From positions 88,305,340 through 88,369,339 of the forward strand of contig CM043971.1 of assembly GCA_014529385.2 (NCBI GenBank): a stretch of DNA of 64,000 nucleotides, in the 5' to 3' direction. The notes under the pieces are model-generated. The model ran no database searches. It had not been told where the DNA came from and saw nothing but the letters and a program-made list of their open reading frames with translations. This document shows positions 1-10,490 of the stretch, piece after piece. Source of the DNA: Adiantum capillus-veneris (lineage: Eukaryota > Streptophyta > Polypodiopsida > Polypodiales > Pteridaceae). Position 1 is the first letter of the stretch. Each line of letters begins with the position of its first letter. Both the position numbers and the translations under genes were made by a program.

Positions 1-1
1 T

Positions 2-875
2 GTGACAAAGCACCGAGATGAAGTCAAGGTGTACTCCGAAAAGAAGAACAACTACACTTTTGAAGACATTGCAAACCCAAAAGTGGCTATCGTGAGCCAT
101 CTCTACAACCAATACTTCCACATGTGTACAAAGCGGCTCATAAGTACAAAATTCCACCTAGAGCCATTGCTACCACCTTCACCTGAGTAATGCAGAAGAG
201 CAAGCCAAAGTGATCAATTATGCTGCTTACATCCATGACAACCTGGTGAAGATGGGGAACAAAAATCCCACCTACATTGTACCTGGTGAGCTAATAACAA
301 AAGTGGTCTATGAAGCATTGCACGCCAAAGGAAACTGGCCTGAACCTCCTTCACAGAATGATTGGCTAAAACAAAAAGAAGATAAAGAAGAAGAACCTAG
401 AGTAGCCACACGTTTGAAGCGTCAGTTAGAGACCATGCTAAAAGAGCTGCCAGAGTCGAAGAAGGGAAAGAAAGAAAGTTTACAAGTGCCGATCAAAGAG
501 ACCAAGTCACAGAAAGCGGCGCGACTAGAAAGATTAATGGAAATCTTCAGAGCGGAAAGAGCACTCAAGGGGGATTTGAACGAGCTGTGGAAGCCATCAC
601 TAGAAGCCATGTCGGGATCGTCTCGAAGGGTGCACCGAGATCGGTTTGAAGACTACATCAAAAATTTTGAGATCTTGGATGCTACAATAGAAAATATCCC
701 TAATGTCTCTTTTACAGAAGAAGAAGTGGATGAAGTACGACGGCAGCCTATTGGAAGAGCAGGAAGGCCAAGAAAGGGAGAGAAAGACCAAGGCGGACTG
801 GGACTTCAAGAAGTAGCCAACAACTCTACCATCAAGCAGGGAGTCCAGCCCACCGCCATCACCACCTCCTCTTAG
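2..875 (+). pseudogene. Element Z ORF, N-terminal part (truncated by window edge, frameshifted)
   Basis: Two reading frames (2-190 and 210-875) cover a Lys/Glu-rich, largely hydrophilic protein of unknown function. The first ends at a stop near 188 and a different frame continues from 210, so a frameshift or stop separates them. Near its 3' end (about 830-870) an alternative frame reads a proline/serine-rich stretch (SSPPPSPPPLSS) that runs on into the ORF at 964, so the stop at 873-875 is probably also frameshift-induced. Charged residues and repeated EE/KK runs fit a Gag-like or structural protein, but no Gag domain or zinc knuckle is recognisable. Function not assigned. Confidence 0.45.
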
Positions 876-1952
876 CTCTCCACAAACCCAACAAAAGGAG
901 GATGAACAAGAAGATTCAAAGCAAGAGAAGAGCCAAGAGAAAGAGCAGAAAGAAGAAGCTGAAATGAAAGAGGAGAAGTTAGATCCAGAAGAAAAGAACT
1001 TCAGAATATTTTTTGATCTACTAGCTGCGGGTTATTCACGAGAAGAGGCAACCACTGTGGCCTTTGAGTTGGCAAGCACAAGGCCCAAGGAACAAATGCA
1101 GAGCCTGCGGTTAGTGGAATTGAAAGAGATGGCCACTGATACAGTGGACCTACAGCCACCGACCAATGACTGGGATGTGGTGATGCACAAGCTAACCGGG
1201 CTCAGGGCAAGATCAATGGCCATGGAAAGTGAGATTGATAATCTCAAAGCCAATGAAGTTCAAATCAAGGCTGAAGTCGACACACTACAAAGACAAAGCC
1301 AAGAGAATATGGACAAACAAACAAAGTTGCAAGCTAGTTTGGACGTGGCATTACAAAGATGCCAAGAGATGGAACGAGAAAATCAGACAGCAAAAAACAA
1401 GCTTCAAAGAGCTGAAGAAGAATACAAGAAAATCAGCAAGTCATTGACAGATGCAGAGAGAGAAAGGGACAACCTAACCCTACAACTTGCTGAAGAATCC
1501 AAAGAAGTGGAAACCCTGAGGAATGATAAAGAAAGGCAGATATAGAGCATGAAGCGAGCCAGGATGAAGTGATCGAGCTGAAAGATCAGATTAAAGTCAA
1601 AGATCAAACCATCCAAAGGCTACGGGCATCTCCTGCCAGAGTCAGAGCTATTAGCTCGACTGGCACCACTTCAGAGAATGAGCTATATGAAGAACAAATG
1701 ACGGAGATCCAAAAGGCGTTAACACTGGAGAAGCGGCAAAGGCTGATGCTGGCCGAGGGGTCTATGGTAATGCAAAACCACCTAGAAGAAGAAAATCAGG
1801 CCATGAAGAATGAGTTAGAAGCCATAAAGAGAAAGCTCCAAGAGGCGGAAAAGATAAATGCAGATCTAAATGACCTCCTAGTAAACATGGGAGAGCAAGT
1901 AAAAGAGGAAAAGAAGACACTTCAGAAGCAAATAGAAGAGCTGAGAGGCTAG
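876..1952 (+). pseudogene. Element Z ORF, coiled-coil part
   Basis: ORFs 964-1545 (193 aa) and 1569-1952 (127 aa) are in different frames but read on into one another near 1530-1560, so they look like one coding region broken by a frameshift. The protein has dense heptad-like spacing of Leu, Ile, Met and Ala among Glu, Lys, Arg and Gln, for example around LTGLRARSMAMESEIDNL, typical of a long parallel coiled coil of some 250 residues. This indicates self-association, as in structural or Gag-like proteins. There is no catalytic motif. It could instead be a captured host coiled-coil gene; the sequence cannot decide that. Confidence 0.5.
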
Positions 1953-2017
1953 TAGCAAATGGAAGAGCAGTAGTTTAGCACCGGACCAGCAACCATGAAG
2001 GGTATTGACATAGAGAA

Positions 2018-2096
2018 TGTGTCAGATCCAGTGGACACCACCATGCAAGAGGAAATCCTGTGGGGCTCTCACAAGAGCCCCACAGGATCTGACACA
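2018..2096. repeat. Composite perfect inverted repeat (strong hairpin)
   Basis: 2055-2069 (ATCCTGTGGGGCTCT) and 2074-2088 (AGAGCCCCACAGGAT) are a perfect 15-bp inverted repeat around a 4-nt CACA loop. The right arm continues to 2096 as GGATCTGACACA, which is the exact reverse complement of 2018-2029 (TGTGTCAGATCC). The right arm is thus complementary to a mosaic of two left segments. It lies inside the coding part of element Z. A polymerase template switch or fold-back is the simplest explanation. Confidence 0.85.
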
Positions 2097-2178
2097 AGAA
2101 GAAGAAGATAAGGTGCAAAAGGCCATAGAAGCGGCAGTCAAAGACACAGCCAGAGAAGCATTGGAGTGGGAGTAGAGG

Positions 2179-2544
2179 GTGTTTAAGTCAATGACTATTC
2201 AGAAGATAGATGCCAGTAACCTTCGGCGTGAATGGCTACAACCCTCTCTCCCATATCCTCTGCTAAAATATGAAGCTGCCACAATCAACAAACGAATAAA
2301 AGAGGAGCCAACAATGCCATTGTACAAAGCAGATATCTCCAAACCTGAAGGAGTCAAGCTGATAGTGGACTCTCAACCCAGGTGGAGAAAGGCATGGCTG
2401 ACAAAGTATCCTCAATATCTAATCCATCTGGTAGAGGCTCCTAAAGTGATCACATATAACCTCAGTTTCTGTCCTCTACCAAGGATGAGGACATGGAAAG
2501 CCCACGAGCTGTTGCAGAGAAGCCAACCCACTGGGCTAAATTAG
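2179..2544 (+). pseudogene. Element Z ORF, C-terminal fragment
   Basis: A 121-aa frame lies between the coiled-coil region and the 3' LTR. It has no recognised domain. Aromatic and proline residues (LPYPLL, PRWRKAWLTKYPQYL) suggest a folded segment, unlike the coiled coil upstream. The frame is separated from 1952 by about 225 bp containing stops in all frames and the fold-back at 2018-2096, so it is probably a displaced part of the same original ORF. Function unknown. Confidence 0.35.
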
Positions 2545-3000
2545 CCGAAGCTGCCAGGCTTGAAGGTAGGCGAGAGAATAAGTGAGCAATACATGGTGAA
2601 AACCCTTACGGGCGCCATCAAATTCTTCACTGGCTCGCCTGACCTATCTTGCATCACGATGAGAAAGATATGTAAAACCCTTTTGGCAGTCTTCGAAACA
2701 TTCAAACCAGGCCAGGCGATAGACAATATCTTCTTCTTTCAAGATACATAGAGATGTGCATATGATCTGTCTGGTCAGCCTTCTCACGAGGTGATACATG
2801 CATTGTATCAAAGGATTATTTTTTTGCCATCTTATCACCTCCAGGACTTTGAAGAAGCCTTCTACACCGGCTTCTTCACAATCAGCACAGACATATTCGA
2901 TGTTACTAGCTCAACATGCGAGATATGAGTCTCTTCTCAAGATCAGAGAAAGCCTACACTGAAGACGCAGCTCAACTGCCATGTCAGGGACGACATGAAC

Positions 3001-3014
3001 AAGGAGGGGGGGAG
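3001..3014 (+). other. Polypurine tract of element Z
   Basis: A run of AAGGAGGGGGGGAG immediately precedes TGTTAGC, the expected arrangement for plus-strand priming next to a 3' LTR. Confidence 0.6.
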
Positions 3015-3932
3015 TGTTAGCAACGGGACACACCCTATGGAGCTTGGCAGAATATTATTTTTTGTAATTATTTATTTATTGAGAAAAATCGACATTTCAC
3101 CTTTGTAAATAGTGGGGCTTACAGAAGCTTCCAGATTGTATCCCATTTTTGACATTTTGATTGAGTAGATGGTTCAATTGGAACATTAGTGTTTGAGATT
3201 GTAAGGTATTTATACCACTTTTTGACCTTAATGAAAGGACCTTTGTCATTTTTTAAAAAGTCCTGTCTCTGAGTGAGCATACTGTGTACGAGAGAGAGTG
3301 AGAGTTTCATCTTGATGCTACACGCACACCGGTGGTAGGAATCGAGTGCGGAGAAGTGCAACGTGTTGCCCCCGATGAAAGCTACATGCCGATACCTACA
3401 TTGCGGATGTACGGTCTAGTTTTGCAAGCTCGACCTACGAACTTCATCTGGTGATTCGGTGAGCATACGTTATCCGTTTTCGCATTTCAGCATATCCACG
3501 CGTTCACATTGAGTAGAGCTACACATTAGGCACTTTAGTTTTCCGAAACGATGACCTGCAAATTTCGACCATACATCTTACGTGATTTTGCACCAGGTGT
3601 TTAGGGTTGGGATTTTGGTTCATGGACCTTATGGAGAGCGACCTATTGGTGTTAGTAGGGTCTCCTTCAAGTTCTGTGGCGTTTAGACAACGTTTGATGG
3701 GTATTTAGCTCTTGGAAGTGTTGTAGGAAATCTCCTCTTATGCACTCCTAAAGGCTGTAGCTTAGACATTGGGTAGAGACCTCTATAGGAATTAGTCGAG
3801 AGTCGGTCGAGTGTAGATTAACACTCTATGCTTGCTTCCACGCGCCTGCGAGTTGAGCTTCGTCCTTAGCTAGCAAATCTTGTTAAGTGAGTTCTCGTTG
3901 TGTTGACGTTCGTCGCGGCGTATCCGCCAACA
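3015..3932 (+). repeat. 3' LTR of element Z
   Basis: About 918 bp, opening TGTTAGC and closing GCCAACA (one mismatch between the terminal inverted repeats). Contains a TATA-like TATTTATACC near 3206-3215. No second copy is in the window, so the right boundary rests only on the terminal motif. The 84 bp that follow, to 4016, show no recognisable feature. Confidence 0.5.
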
Positions 3933-4016
3933 ATCAAGGTCATGAAAATTGTAAGAATACTTATACCCAGAAAGGTCTCCTTGTGGTCTAGGAACACTCT
4001 CCTATGGTTGAAACAT

Positions 4017-5331
4017 TGATGGGGGCTTTTCACAAGCCAAGCTCCCATACCCCTCTTCTCTCGTCCCCACCCCATGAAAACCCCCTCTTAGGGAGGGAGT
4101 GATAAAAGGCATTGGAAAAAGTAAGAAAAAAATTAAGTATGATTATGTAAATATATAAGAAAGGTAAAATAGGCCACCTCATGCCTGCGGGGTAGCCCAT
4201 CCCCACCTTGCCTCGTTTTTCTTCACTGTTGCCCCGTCGGGTGTCCCTTTTCCTCTCCTCCACTCAAAAGGTCAACCCCCTCTCTCTTCCCCTTGTCCTT
4301 TCTCCTTTCTCTCTCCCCTCAAGCAACCCCACCTCTCACCAATAATGCATTATAACTCACCAATAATGCACCTTAACTCACATGCAACTTACCCTATCTT
4401 CCAAAATAGTATACCCCACCCCCTCTTTCTCTCTCCTTTCATATCCCATGACCCAAATAACCCCCTCTCTCTCTAAAGGGCGCCATGTCTCTTGTCTTGT
4501 AGCTAAATAACCTCCCCCACACTCACACACACTCAGTTTCACTGAAAAAAGGTGCCCACAGACCCATCCCCACCCGGTGGTTACCCGATTTTTCTTGTGT
4601 TCACACACATCTGGACTCAGATTCACCTCTGAACACACTCCCCTCTCTCCCCTCTTGTAATTACTTTATTCTCCATGTCACCTCTCACTTTTTTTCATCA
4701 ACCCATCTCTCTCTCTTAGTCTCTCTCTCATGAGACTGTTGTTCTGGCACATATACACACAGCCAGACAAGTGGGGCCCACAGTCACATGGCCTATGTAG
4801 ATAATGATTTCCTTATTTCTAAATTCTAGAATTTCTCCCCCCTCCTCCCCTATATGAAGAGGGGTCACCATCACACTAAGGACACACAACATCACCAAAG
4901 AATACACTATGCATTGTGTGTGCCTAGTGCACACACACACACCCACACCATCACCATCACCACAATCACCATGCTCGTCTTGAGCATGACCTCTACATCC
5001 TTGGGCTATGGAAGATGAAGGGCATCTAAATGAAGGATGATGGCCATAACCCTCGTGCGAGTCTTCGCCATCAACTCCCACCTATCCGCCATGTGCTCTA
5101 CCACTCTCTCCCTTCTCATTCCCCTAACCTATGCTCCCCATTTCATCGCCTTATTCTCTAAATAAAGCTTGAGGTTTTGTGAGTATGTTTTCCTGCAATG
5201 TTTTGCCCATGTGAGGTGTGCGGAATTGCCACCTAGTCTTGTGTTTGGAGTGAGCTTGTGTATGTGTGAAGGGTGTGCGGATTTGCCATCCTTCTGTGGT
5301 GCCTAAGTACTAAGCCGCAATACCCCCTCCC

Positions 5332-5366
<35 letters not shown>

Positions 5367-5576
5367 TGATCTCATTTCCCTTCCTCTTCATCATTACTCC
5401 CAAGCACCCATCTCTCTTGGATGAAAACTTTGTTATGGTGGTGTGTTGTTTGCGTCCTAGCCGCTGAAGCTAGGTGGTGCCCCCTGTTTGCTTTACCATG
5501 ACAGGCTCGAGGCGCGCCATTTGGTCCCCGGTGTTTTAGAGGCCGTTGGGGTTCGGGGTTCGCTTTGCTCCCGTCA
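4017..5576 (+). repeat. 5' LTR of element D
   Basis: 1560 bp, pyrimidine-rich (many CCCCTCTC and CTCTCT runs on the plus strand). Repeated at 8901-10476 and, from its distal two-thirds, at 61077-62086. Carries a (CT) tract at about 5335-5363 and an AATAAA-type hexamer in 'tctaaataaagcttg' near 5158-5170, a candidate polyadenylation signal. Small minus-strand ORFs inside are by-products of the composition. Confidence 0.9.
5335..5363. repeat. (CT)n microsatellite in 5' LTR of D
   Basis: Uninterrupted CT dinucleotides, about 29 bp. The same site is about 45 bp in the 3' LTR (10219-10263) and about 53 bp in the duplicated LTR (61821-61873). Confidence 0.95.
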
Positions 5577-5600
5577 TTTGGTGCCCCCACTGAGGATGTT
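5577..5600 (+). other. Primer binding site region of element D
   Basis: Directly after the 5' LTR comes TTTGGTGCCCCCACTGAGG. A TGG start one or two bases inside the internal region is the usual position for pairing with a tRNA 3' end, but it is not the initiator-Met type seen in the copia elements here. The tRNA species was not identified. Confidence 0.5.
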
Positions 5601-5648
5601 TTCATGAAACCCTTCAATTTACAAGACTGAAACCCTAAACTATTGTGA

Positions 5649-6350
5649 ATGGATGAATGGTTAGCAGGATTTGCTAACTGGACGACAGAAGAAGAAGAGC
5701 TCCAAGCACAACTAGACAAACTCCGCATCTCCATCGAAGCTCGAGTGCCAGGCGTAACGGTAATCGATTTGCAGTGGGAGAGTCAACCAACACGCCAAAC
5801 CCAGTGGATATACATAGGCCAAGTGCCAAGAAGAAGAAGGAGAAGGTCGAAACCATGTCCGCAACCTACAACCAACCCACAACAACAAAATGGAAGGAGC
5901 TCTGCACAATAGAGAATCAACACTATTCTACTTTGAGAATCGGGTAACTCAAGTCACCGAGGTAATTATCACAGTCAGTTTTCAAGTCGCACCTGATGTT
6001 GCAGCACAGATAACGGAATCATTGGCTCACACTCTCACTAGAGAAACTAGGGATCTACTGAGTTTGTTTCAGGAAAGAACACCACCCTCTCCCACAAGCT
6101 TGGACAGTGACTAAGCACCTCTAAGCTTCACATGAATCAGTACAACCTACCTCAAGACAGATCACACATACCAACACGTGTACGCTCAATCAAGGTAATA
6201 CTGGATTTGAAGGCTCACTACCAGCACGCCATTGACACCATGCTAGGTGGGGAGCGGTTTTTTGAGGTTCTGGCATCAGATCAACCATTTGTCTTACCTT
6301 TGGTACAAGGCAATGTACCGTTTGAAGTTTTAATCTATGTCCTAGTATAA
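5649..6350 (+). CDS. Element D leader ORFs, unknown function
   Basis: Three short overlapping or adjacent frames (5649-5912, 5890-6114, 6132-6350) precede Gag. The first begins MDEWLAGFANWTTEEEELQ, has an acidic amphipathic N-terminus and an Arg-rich segment (PRRRRRRSKP) near residue 60-68. The second and third have no recognised features. They may be remains of one ORF broken by frameshifts, or upstream leader ORFs without function. No domain assignment is possible; confidence in translation is low. Confidence 0.3.
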
Positions 6351-6433
6351 GAGGGTATACACGCCTCCTTGTAAAGAAGAAAAAAACTTTTGCAAGTTAA
6401 GCACTGTGTCTTTCTAGCTCTCTCTCAGTAATC

Positions 6434-8152
6434 ATGGCAAGTGTAGCATTTCCAACATTTAAAGGAAAGAAGGGGGAGGATTTGGTAACAGAATTCCTAG
6501 ATGACTTTGAAGTAGCATGTGTAGTGAGCAACAAAGATACGGATGAATCCCGGGTTAGAATCTTTAAGCATCTCATGAAGCTAGAAGCTAGATCATGGTA
6601 CAATGCACTTCCACAAGCAACCAAGGATGACTGGGAACCCTTAAAAACCGCTTTTAAGAGGCGCTTTGGGGGAGGTACCACTTCAGAAAAGTTGTGGGAC
6701 AAGTTGAGAGACTTGAAGCAGGAGGGTTTTTTAGAATATACCACCTATGAGTCCAAATTTGTGGATTTGTGGGAACGGTGGGTTGAGTCACTGGAAAGGG
6801 GGGAAGCCGCACCCGATTTCCTAAAAAAAGATCGGTTCACGCATGGCTTATGGCCGCTTCTCAAGGAGAAGGTGAAAGGTAGATTCCCGGTACGTACGAG
6901 TTAGCCATTGAGATTGCTCGCCTTAAGTCGCCTTAAGGACAAGAAGCTGCGAATGAAAACCAAAGAAACCGAGTCAACAGAAGCAGGAACATCGCATCGA
7001 CCAACAACTACGACAACCACCATTCCACCACCGCCACCGGCTCTTGGGGTAAGAGATGACCAACAAGATATGTTGGCCCATATTACTGACCAACTGCAGA
7101 ATTTGTCTGTCCACTTAATACAGCAAGGGAGGAGTCAAGAAAGAGATCAAGACCCTGGAAGAGCACGACGACAAAACAGGGAGTATCATTGCTACAACTG
7201 CAGAGAAGACGGTCACGGTATGTACTACTGTCCCAAACCACGACAAAACTATAATAGAGGAGGTAGGAGGAACCAATTGTCACCCCCTAGAGAAAGAACA
7301 CCCACACCCCGAGCACCAGCCCCACCAACACAAATTCTACGTCCGCCACAATCACCACTTACAATCATCCTACGCCCACCATCAATTGGTACCCGCACAC
7401 CAAGTATCATTGGTCTTGCAGAAGAGGTCAAGATGAAGGTAACCAAAGAAGGATCAAGCGAGAAGTTTATTCAAAGAATTGAAGCAGTGGAACAAGAGGT
7501 TAAAGAATCAAAAGATGCTACCCAGGTGGGGGAGGTAAGTCAAGAAAATTGTGTTACAAATGTGAGTACATCTTTAACCTTGAATGAAATAGGCACCAAA
7601 GCGATCAATCGACAACATTGGGTAGTAAGGGTAAGAAGGTGTAAAGTCTTGATTAGGCCTCGTCAGAGTAAGAGGAATGCAAAGGGCATGAAAGATACAA
7701 GAGAAGAGGAAGACCAGCCTGCTAGCAAGGCTTTGCAGAAGGTGGACAACATATCAAGCAAAGGGGAGGGCTTTGAAAACGAAAGCCTGTGCACCACCAA
7801 GGACCCAGGACAGTGTAGCAAGCTAAAGGAATCTTGCATCAAGGCAATTTCACTTAAGGACCATAACGAAGAGGTAAGTATGACTGAAGGTTTGGAGTTG
7901 GCTATTGCTCCAGAGGCTTGGCAGCCGAGCAAGACTTTATTGTGTAGTGTTATAGACTTAGAGATGGGTAATGCCTCTAGTCTAGTGAAGGGTGTTATAA
8001 ACTTGGAGATGGGTAATGCCTCCAGTTTATGTGAGGATGTTCATAGTAAGTTTGATGATCAATATGTTGCCAACCTTTTAAGGATGTTCCAAATCCTCCA
8101 CAACACATCATTGTGTTTGCATGGGATGCATCAGACCTATGGCTATGGCTAG
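6434..8152 (+). pseudogene. gag: Element D gag: Retrotrans_gag domain plus CCHC zinc knuckle, frameshifted
   Basis: Gag forms the particle that packages element RNA in the cytoplasm. The 6434 start gives MASVAFPTFKGKKGEDLV followed by a gypsy-type Gag core (LEARSWYNALP and WEPLKTAFKRRFGG are characteristic) to about 6890. There an almost exact 10-bp tandem duplication (CGCCTTAAG twice, near 6919-6938) and a nearby shift break the frame; the alternative frame reads on smoothly as TYELAIEIARLK. The second part (6908-8152) holds a zinc knuckle C-X2-C-X4-H-X4-C (CYNCREDGHGMYYC, residues 95-108 of that ORF) in a Pro/Thr/Arg-rich context. Near its end a 15-16 residue unit with LEMGNASSL is tandemly duplicated. 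There is no protease domain after it. Confidence 0.75.
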
Positions 8153-8838
8153 CCGCTATAACATATAGAGAGAAGATCAGCATGGAGATAAGAGCAAAGG
8201 AGCCATGGATAGACAAAAGGATGATAGAATGCAAGAATGAAGACCTCATTCCCAATTTGGTACAATTTTTTACAAAGAGTGCATCCTCTCTTTGGAGAAA
8301 GGTAAGTGGTTTACCCTTGTATTTAACCCGCAAGGTAGGTGGCTTGCTATTAGCAGCAGTAAAGGAAGCTGACATGTTTAAGCACACCCAAAAGAAGCAT
8401 GATATGCTTGCAGTTTTTTCTAGTCATGGCAGTAAGCAGGATTCTGAAGACAACTTGAGCTCACCACACCAACAAGGCGGCCATACATGGTGGATTCTTG
8501 GCACACTCTTTGGAATCTTAATTTTCAGTTCTGTCTTTGCAGGAGCCAAGATGCTTATTTCCCCTCTCGCTACTGATGGTTACAAATTTGGTCCAATTTG
8601 GAATGCAAATTTTATTGTCAGGACACTGCAGAAAATGATCCTATTTTTCACTTGGGATCCAGGAGGACACTGGCACAAAGTTCTAGAAGCCATGGGCTTC
8701 CCATTTAATCAACCGACACTATTCCAAGGAACAGGCTATCACCCAGACCTGTTGCAATTTCATGAATATCCCATAAATCTCACCAATGGCCAAATGGAAT
8801 GGCTAGTTCAGAAGGCAACTCGATATCGGATCCTATAG
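8113..8838 (+). CDS. Element D downstream ORF with one membrane segment, unknown
   Basis: A 241-aa frame overlapping the end of Gag in another frame and ending 62 bp before the 3' LTR. A strongly hydrophobic stretch (WWILGTLFGILIFSSVFAGAKMLI, about residues 126-149; quoted only to show composition) is a credible single transmembrane helix, followed by about 90 residues rich in aromatics and Pro/Gly. The position after Gag and before the 3' LTR is where env-like ORFs sit in some plant gypsy elements, but there is no signal peptide, cleavage site or fusion motif, and no similarity I recognise. A captured host fragment or chance ORF is equally possible. Confidence 0.4.
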   Translation: MFAWDASDLWLWLAAITYREKISMEIRAKEPWIDKRMIECKNEDLIPNLVQFFTKSASSLWRKVSGLPLYLTRKVGGLLLAAVKEADMFKHTQKKHDMLAVFSSHGSKQDSEDNLSSPHQQGGHTWWILGTLFGILIFSSVFAGAKMLISPLATDGYKFGPIWNANFIVRTLQKMILFFTWDPGGHWHKVLEAMGFPFNQPTLFQGTGYHPDLLQFHEYPINLTNGQMEWLVQKATRYRIL

Positions 8839-8884
8839 CTAAGCGAAAGAAGAAACAGAGCTAGAGACATGAATGCCTCTAGCC

Positions 8885-8900
8885 AAAAAGGGAGGGCTAA
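8885..8900 (+). other. Polypurine tract of element D
   Basis: AAAAAGGGAGGGCTAA abuts the TGATGGGGG start of the 3' LTR, as expected for plus-strand priming. Confidence 0.7.
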
Positions 8901-10215
8901 TGATGGGGGCTTTTCACAAGCCAAGCTCCCATACCCCTCTTCTCTCGTCCCCACCCCATGAAAACCCCCTCTTAGGGAGGGAGTGATAAAAGGCATTGGA
9001 AAAAGTAAGAAAAAAATTCAGTATGATTATGTAAATATATAAGAAAGGTAAAATAGGCCACCTCATGCCTGCGGGGTAGCCCATCCCCACCTTGCTTCCT
9101 TTTTCTTCACTGTTGCCCCGTCGGGTGTCCCTTTTCCTCTCCTCCACTCAAAAGGTCAACCCCCTCTCTCTTCCCCTTGTCCTTTCTCCTTTCTCTCTCC
9201 CCTCAAGCAACCCCACCTCTCACCAATAATGCATTATAACTCACCAATAATGCACCCTAACTCACATGCAACTTACCCTATCTTCCAAAATAGTATACCC
9301 CACCCCCTCTTTCTCTCTCCTTTCATATCCCATGACCCAAATACCCCCCTCTCTCTCTAAAGGGCGCCATGTCTCTTGTCTTGTAGCTAAATAACCTCCC
9401 CCACACTCACACACACTCAGTTTCACTGAAAAAAGGTGCCCACAGACCCATCCCCACCCGGTGGTTACCTGATTTTTCTTGTGTTCACACAAATCTGCAC
9501 TCAGATTCACCTCTGAACACACTCCCCTCTCTCCCCTCTTGTAATTACTTTATTCTCCATGTCACCTCTCACTTTTTTTCATCAACCCATCTCTCTCTCT
9601 TAGTCTCTCTCTCATGAGACTGTTGTTCTGGCACATATACACACAGCCAGACAAGTGGGGCCCACAGTCACATGGCCTATGTAGATAATGATTTCCTCAT
9701 TTCTAAATTCTAGAATTTCTCCCCCCTCCTCCCCTATATGAAGAGGGGTCACCATCACACTAAGGACACACAACATCACCAAAGAATACACTATGCATTG
9801 TGTGTGCCTAGTGCACACACACACACCCACACCATCACCATCACCACAATCACCATGCTCGTCTTGAGCATGACCTCTACATCCTTGGGCTATGGAAGAT
9901 GAAGGGCATCTAAATGAAGGATGATGGCCATAACCCTCGTGCGAGTCTTCGCCATCAACTCCCACCTATCCGCCATGTGCTCTACCACTCTCTCCCTTCT
10001 CATTCCCCTAACCTATGCTCCCCATTTCATCGCCTTATTCTCTAAATAAAGCTTGAGGTTTTGTGAGTATGTTTTCCTGCAATGTTTTGCCCATGTGAGG
10101 TGTGCGGAATCGCCACCTAGTCTTGTGTTTGGAGTGAGCTTGTGTATGTGTGAAGGGTGTGCGGATTTGCCATCCTTCTGTGGTGCGTAAGTACTAAGCC
10201 GCAATACCCCCTCCC

Positions 10216-10266
<51 letters not shown>

Positions 10267-10476
10267 TGATCTCATTTCCCTTCCTCTTCATCATTACTCC
10301 CAAGCATCCATCTCTCTTGGATGAAAACTTTGTTATGGTGGTGTGTTGTTTGCGTCCTAGCCGTTGAAGCTAGGTGGTGCCCCCTGTTTGCTTTACCATG
10401 ACAGGCTCGAGGCGGGCCATTCGGTCCCCGGTGTTTTAGAGGCCGTCGGGGTTCGGGGTTCGCTTTGCTCCCGTCA
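8901..10476 (+). repeat. 3' LTR of element D
   Basis: 1576 bp, about 99% identical by eye to 4017-5576, with a longer CT tract (10219-10263). From 9471 to its end at 10476 it is repeated at 61077-62086, including the non-element sequence beyond 10476, so 9471 is the left edge of a segmental duplication. Confidence 0.9.
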
Positions 10477-10490
10477 ACGTCAAAAAAATA

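Larger units (their letters stand above)
1..3932 (+). mobile_element. Element Z: 3' part of a non-autonomous LTR retrotransposon
   Basis: Several consecutive plus-strand ORFs (2-190, 210-875, 964-1545, 1569-1952, 2179-2544) are followed by a G-rich tract (3001-3014) and then TGTTAGC..., the usual order internal region, polypurine tract, 3' LTR. The LTR is read as 3015-3932 because it opens TGTTAGC and closes GCCAACA. The 5' LTR and primer site lie outside the window, so target-site duplication cannot be tested. No protease, reverse transcriptase or integrase motif is visible in the 3 kb present, which suggests a non-autonomous element or one whose pol lies further left. Inference from structure; family unknown. 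Confidence 0.6.
4017..10476 (+). mobile_element. Element D: complete non-autonomous Gag-only LTR retrotransposon
   Basis: Two near-identical direct repeats (4017-5576 and 8901-10476), starting TGATGGGGGC and ending CCGTCA, flank 3.3 kb of internal sequence with a primer-site-like start, a Gag gene with zinc knuckle, an extra ORF with a membrane segment and a polypurine tract. No protease, RT, RNase H or integrase is present, so the element would have needed enzymes in trans (the TR-GAG type of layout). I count about 17 substitutions between the LTRs over ~1.56 kb, near 1%, excluding the CT microsatellite. The 5 bp on either side (AACAT, ACGTC) do not match, so a target-site duplication is missing. 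Confidence 0.85.

Noticed and set aside
3866-5081. Minus-strand ORFs of up to 117 aa in the D LTRs (also near 9262-9965 and 61218-61571)
   Set aside because: They are identical in all LTR copies because the LTR itself is repeated, lie antisense to the element, and come from a pyrimidine-rich composition.
7663-8387. Minus-strand frames of 89 and 130 aa
   Set aside because: Shadows of the Gag and downstream ORF of element D on the other strand.
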